NCBI GenBank assembly: GCA_027924585.1
Contig: BSBM01000779.1
Span: forward strand, 14,805,501-14,869,500
Source of the DNA: Larix kaempferi
Lineage: Eukaryota > Streptophyta > Pinopsida > Pinales > Pinaceae
Length of the DNA: 64,000 bases
Direction: 5' to 3'
A program made the translations under genes and the position numbers. Numbering within the stretch: position 1 is the stretch's first letter; the number at the start of each line of letters is the position of its first letter. The notes under the pieces were generated by a model. That model saw only the letters and a program-made list of their open reading frames with translations, ran no database searches and was not told the DNA's origin. This document shows, piece after piece, positions 60,623 to 64,000 of this stretch.

Positions 60623-63600
60623 TTAAAACATTATGTTACATTGTGTGGGTTCTAAAACTTTCAAAGTTATCTCATGAAATGATAGCTCAGTTTCCACACT
60701 TTTCACTCCTTCTATTGTTGCTTTGTAGCTTCCCTCCAGAAAGTAAGCATTTATGGATGCTTGCCCAATGTATTGATGGAGATCTTCTTCTCTCAACACA
60801 TCCAGTTCATCCCTCAACGCATTTTGCAACTCCATCAAACGTTTATCTTTGGCAGGCAACTCATCCATATTCGGAGGCATAACGAGCTGACACTTTTCGT
60901 GAATCTGATGAATCTTCTGGTAGAACCCTACACACTTCTCAATATATTTAGGGACTTCATTATTTATCCTCCTACCATATTTTCTGCATAACTCAAGAAG
61001 GACCATGTCTAAATTAGAGTGTTCAACCGTCTTTTGGGGCAAGTGATCAGGGAACTCTGTTTTCCCTTCTCTCCACATCATCTGCTTCTTAATCTGATTT
61101 GCAGTGTTCAATAATATTTGTTTGATACTCAACGATTTTGCAACAATCTCGTTCATCCTTGCTATCATTATTTTCATCTTGTAGATCTCTTTAGTGAGCA
61201 ATTCTTGCGAGTGACATATTTTCTCCTTAATTTTGCATGCCTATTCATGGAAAGGAGTCAAGTCTTGCTTCTTATTGTTCGCCAGCTCCCCCCATTCTAT
61301 CAGATACCCATTTTCTTTAACTAGTTCGTCCATCTGAGCTTTCAACTCTTCGACCTGCTGATTTGCTACTGACTCTCTTGTTTATAATTCACTGATGCGG
61401 GCTTCGAAGTCGCTCCTTTCACCTTCCATACTCATTAACTACACAGTCAATGCCTCCTTCTTCGAGTCCAGATTCTGATATTCATTTAGTAATCCATCAT
61501 TCTCAGATATTATAGCATCATGTTTTCTTTTCAGTTCTATTCCCTCTCCTCATGCCTTTACCAAATTATCTTTTAACTTCAATATTTTTTCCTTGTTGCG
61601 CTCAATGTCATTCAACAGCTTATCGACATTATCTGCGCTTTCCTGTGCAACTACTATGCTTACGGAAGCCGTGAAATTAGGGTCTTTGTGAGTACCCTCC
61701 ATGATAGTGTTCTCCTAGATAGTGACTATATAAGGCTTAGAGCCCATATTTAATCTCTTCTCGGACCTCCTCATGATGGTTTTCCTGCTTGAATAAAAAA
61801 TTATCATGTCCAATTTGGCCACAGTATGTTGTTTTGATGAGGTGAAGGGTGTGATCCCGAGCTCTATGAATGGGAGATGTCCTCCAGTAAGTGTGACTCT
61901 TGATACCCCTGGTGAATCTATATCCATGTTTTGTATACTTGGGCCTCCATCTTGGGTTCAATGAATTTCCACAGCTTCCTTGGACTTATCTTCTTCTTCC
62001 TTTCTCCTTTGTTTCTCAACTGCTTCCCTTCCTACTCTTTCTCTTCTTTCATCTTCCTCTTGTCTTTTATCTTCTTCTTGCTTTTGCAACCTCTCAGCCT
62101 CCTTTTGAAACTTCTCGTCCTCTTCTCTCTACTTCCTTTATGCTTCCTCCTTCATTTATCATTTTTCTTCCACCACTTGTAGCCTTACGACTTCTTCTCT
62201 TTCCTTTTGTTGTCGTTATGTTTCTGCTGTAGTAGTGGCAATATGACTTTGGCCAGCGCTTCTTTTCAGAACAAAATGTTTGTTCAACTCAATCATGTTG
62301 CTCTCTCTTCTGTACACCTCTTCATTCTTGTCGAAGTGGTCAGTATATTCATAATGTATTCTAATTGACGCACAATGATCGACGACCTTCTTGTGGCTGT
62401 CATTTCTTGTGAAACTCTTCTCCGCAAAATGAAATTCTTCCTAATATTTTATGAAAGCTTCGACACCTTTAACCTTGGTAAATGTGTAGGCCCCGATACA
62501 AAAGGGTAACGGTGGGAAGGAGGCCTTCTTATGATCATGCAGAAAACTACCAATCCCATTAATGAAAACCTGTCTCATAGCCTCTTTGTGGACTACAAAG
62601 TTGGTTGAATATTTGGGAATTAGGGATGGAGCTCTGGAACCTCCATACATTCTGATATAGGTGCCTTCTTGCGAAAAGTAATAATCCCCATACTTGTTTA
62701 TGACTGCCATTGCATTTTCGGATAGGCAGTTTGATTCGTCATTGAAAATAAACCAATATAGATGAATTATCAACTCTTCATAGATTAGTTTGTATTGGAT
62801 TGCATATCTGTGGGCCCATCTGATCTAGTAGGCCACATATATAGGAGACTCAACCTAATTCTAGATACATCCCAACTTAGGGAATGCGTTCCTGACCAGT
62901 ATGTAGTCCATGAGATATGAGGACATGTACAACTCTGCTTTCTTCTTGGTTAATCCTCCCTGTGCTGCTGCTATTGTTGATGCTAGGCTATCTGAGATGA
63001 TGTCTTCCCAATTAAACATAGTGTTGTGGAAGGCTATGTGATAAATTAGGGGTACCCAATTTAGCTTTTAGATGCTTCCATTTTCTCTCTCAAAAATTCT
63101 ACTTAGCATCAAAGCTATAATTCTTAATGGGGTTCTTAAGCTTTAACTATCATTCTCCCCACTTGCTTTCAACCTCAGTTGTTTCCCTAGGACTACCATT
63201 TATTTTGCACACTCAAAGTGGTCCATGTTTACACCCTTGATCTAGTCTTCGGTCATCAGTACGTTAGGCGGTGGCAGTTTATACGTTGTTGTTATGTGAC
63301 CTAGATGGAAAGAGGAAAATCCTTCCCCTTTTGTGTCAGAGATTATCCTTGTGGTAACATCCACGTAAGGCAGGATCCATCCAATGACTTCTCAGCAAGG
63401 AAAAAATTTTGGACATGTGGCTGCTTTGGTGAGGCCTAATTTCTTAATGTTTTGGTATAAAATCATTTCTTTGAGAGATGCCTCAGGTATGTTCTAATCT
63501 CGGATCATCTGATAGAGTTCTCCCCACTTGTATTTTGGAGTTATTCTCGTTACTGCTCTGGTATCTTCAAACATGGTTTTTGTTGTAACATCAACTACTA

Positions 63601-63778
63601 CTTCTACGTCTGACTCTGATTTAGTTGTCTTGGACATCCTCTTGGCACTCCTTCTTTGTGTTTCCAAATCCTGATGAAATATTGGAATCAATTTGTAAGC
63701 AAAAGTCAACAAGAAAGCTATAAAGCATCTCTCCTTCATATTATTAACAACAAGCAGAGTTAAATTAATTACTTCCAT
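60623..63778 (-). pseudogene. Large unidentified coiled-coil protein gene, decayed
   Basis: Read right to left, one frame predominates for about 3.1 kb. The probable start is MSKTTKSESD near 63640 (an upstream ATG is at 63778). A mostly globular part (63.6-62.4 kb) contains WGELYQMIRD, KLPPPNVLMTED and YYFSQEGTYIRMYGG. Next is an Arg/Glu/Lys-rich helix (62.25-61.95 kb), a short segment DSPGVSRVTLTGGHLP (61.9 kb), a long heptad-rich coiled coil (61.7-61.2 kb), and an open 192-codon C-terminal part (61201-60623) ending MF, TAA. Stops in the first kilobase are nearly all TAG, TAA or TGA where Gln or Trp would fit, and frameshifts are rare. No family recognised; such genes in plants are often parts of repeats. 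Confidence 0.5.
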
Positions 63779-64000
63779 ACTGTCAGGTATGTGTGATTAA
63801 TGTTACTTTTATTCAACAGTAAACTTGTGTGTGAAAACCAATATGCAACTGAAAATGTATGCAAAATCATTTCGAAGATATTCTTTCCAAATATTTTCAT
63901 CAATAACCACAATATCCATGTTCTTCATATAAATATCCATGTTCTTCATAACCACAATATTTTCTTTTGGTATCCATTCTTTTGCGGTCATTCTAAAAGC
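63779..64000. other. Non-coding end of window
   Basis: AT-rich. A short direct repeat, AATATCCATGTTCTTCATAA, occurs twice (about 63910-63950). No gene seen. Confidence 0.4.

Noticed and set aside
61900-62232. A Leu/Phe/Ser-rich frame on the plus strand that looks like a membrane protein
   Set aside because: It is the antisense of the Glu/Lys-rich helix of the coiled-coil gene on the minus strand.
1-64000. tRNA, rRNA, riboswitch or bacterial-type operon signals
   Set aside because: None was seen. Matches to initiator tRNA-Met are short primer sites beside LTRs only.

Overview
The window is plant nuclear DNA, AT-rich and almost wholly made of nested, decayed transposable elements. The evidence is spliced genes with GT-AG introns, plant-type LTR elements primed by initiator tRNA-Met, and a CACTA transposon with tnp2/DUF4218/DUF4216 domains. 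I see no intact cellular gene, rRNA, tRNA or CRISPR array. The repeat density and the mixture of families suggest a large genome such as a gymnosperm, but I cannot prove the species.

Layout, 1-37.6 kb: a Russian-doll nest. A minus-strand transposon-like gene of the DUF7869 type has its acidic 5' part at 36884-37556 and the rest at about 2120-4823. It is split by a 32,060-bp CACTA element (4824-36883) with matching ends (CACTA[G/C]TACATATGG) and an AAT duplication on both sides. Reading across the empty site restores one reading frame. The CACTA element carries two minus-strand genes. One is the transposase (30201-34821). The other is a long multi-exon gene (10228-23193) that begins with a SET-domain-like exon and ends with a Ptta/En/Spm (Transposase_24-like) region. 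One exon of this second gene is split by a 9,078-bp non-autonomous LTR retrotransposon (11208-20285: two 1,301-bp LTRs, GGTAG duplication, no pol genes, and a gag zinc-knuckle remnant next to the 3' LTR).

Layout, 37.6-50 kb: a probable second large DNA transposon that I cannot assign to a family. Two convergent, spliced, decayed genes (41513-44287 plus; 45545-47545 minus) lie between two clusters of the palindrome CTCGATCGAG (about 38.32-38.44 kb and 49.64-49.83 kb). A 217-bp x 4 satellite-like array and long TTTCAA/AATTGTAA low-complexity tracts surround the genes.

Layout, 50-64 kb: a Ty3/Gypsy chromovirus (52279-57314) whose reverse transcriptase has been deleted, then about 3.3 kb of AT-rich non-coding DNA, then a decayed minus-strand gene (60623-63778) coding for a large, unidentified coiled-coil protein.

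Most of the disabling stop codons sit in otherwise preserved frames at places where CAG, CAA, CGA or TGG would be expected. This is what C-to-T decay of methylated, silenced DNA would leave.
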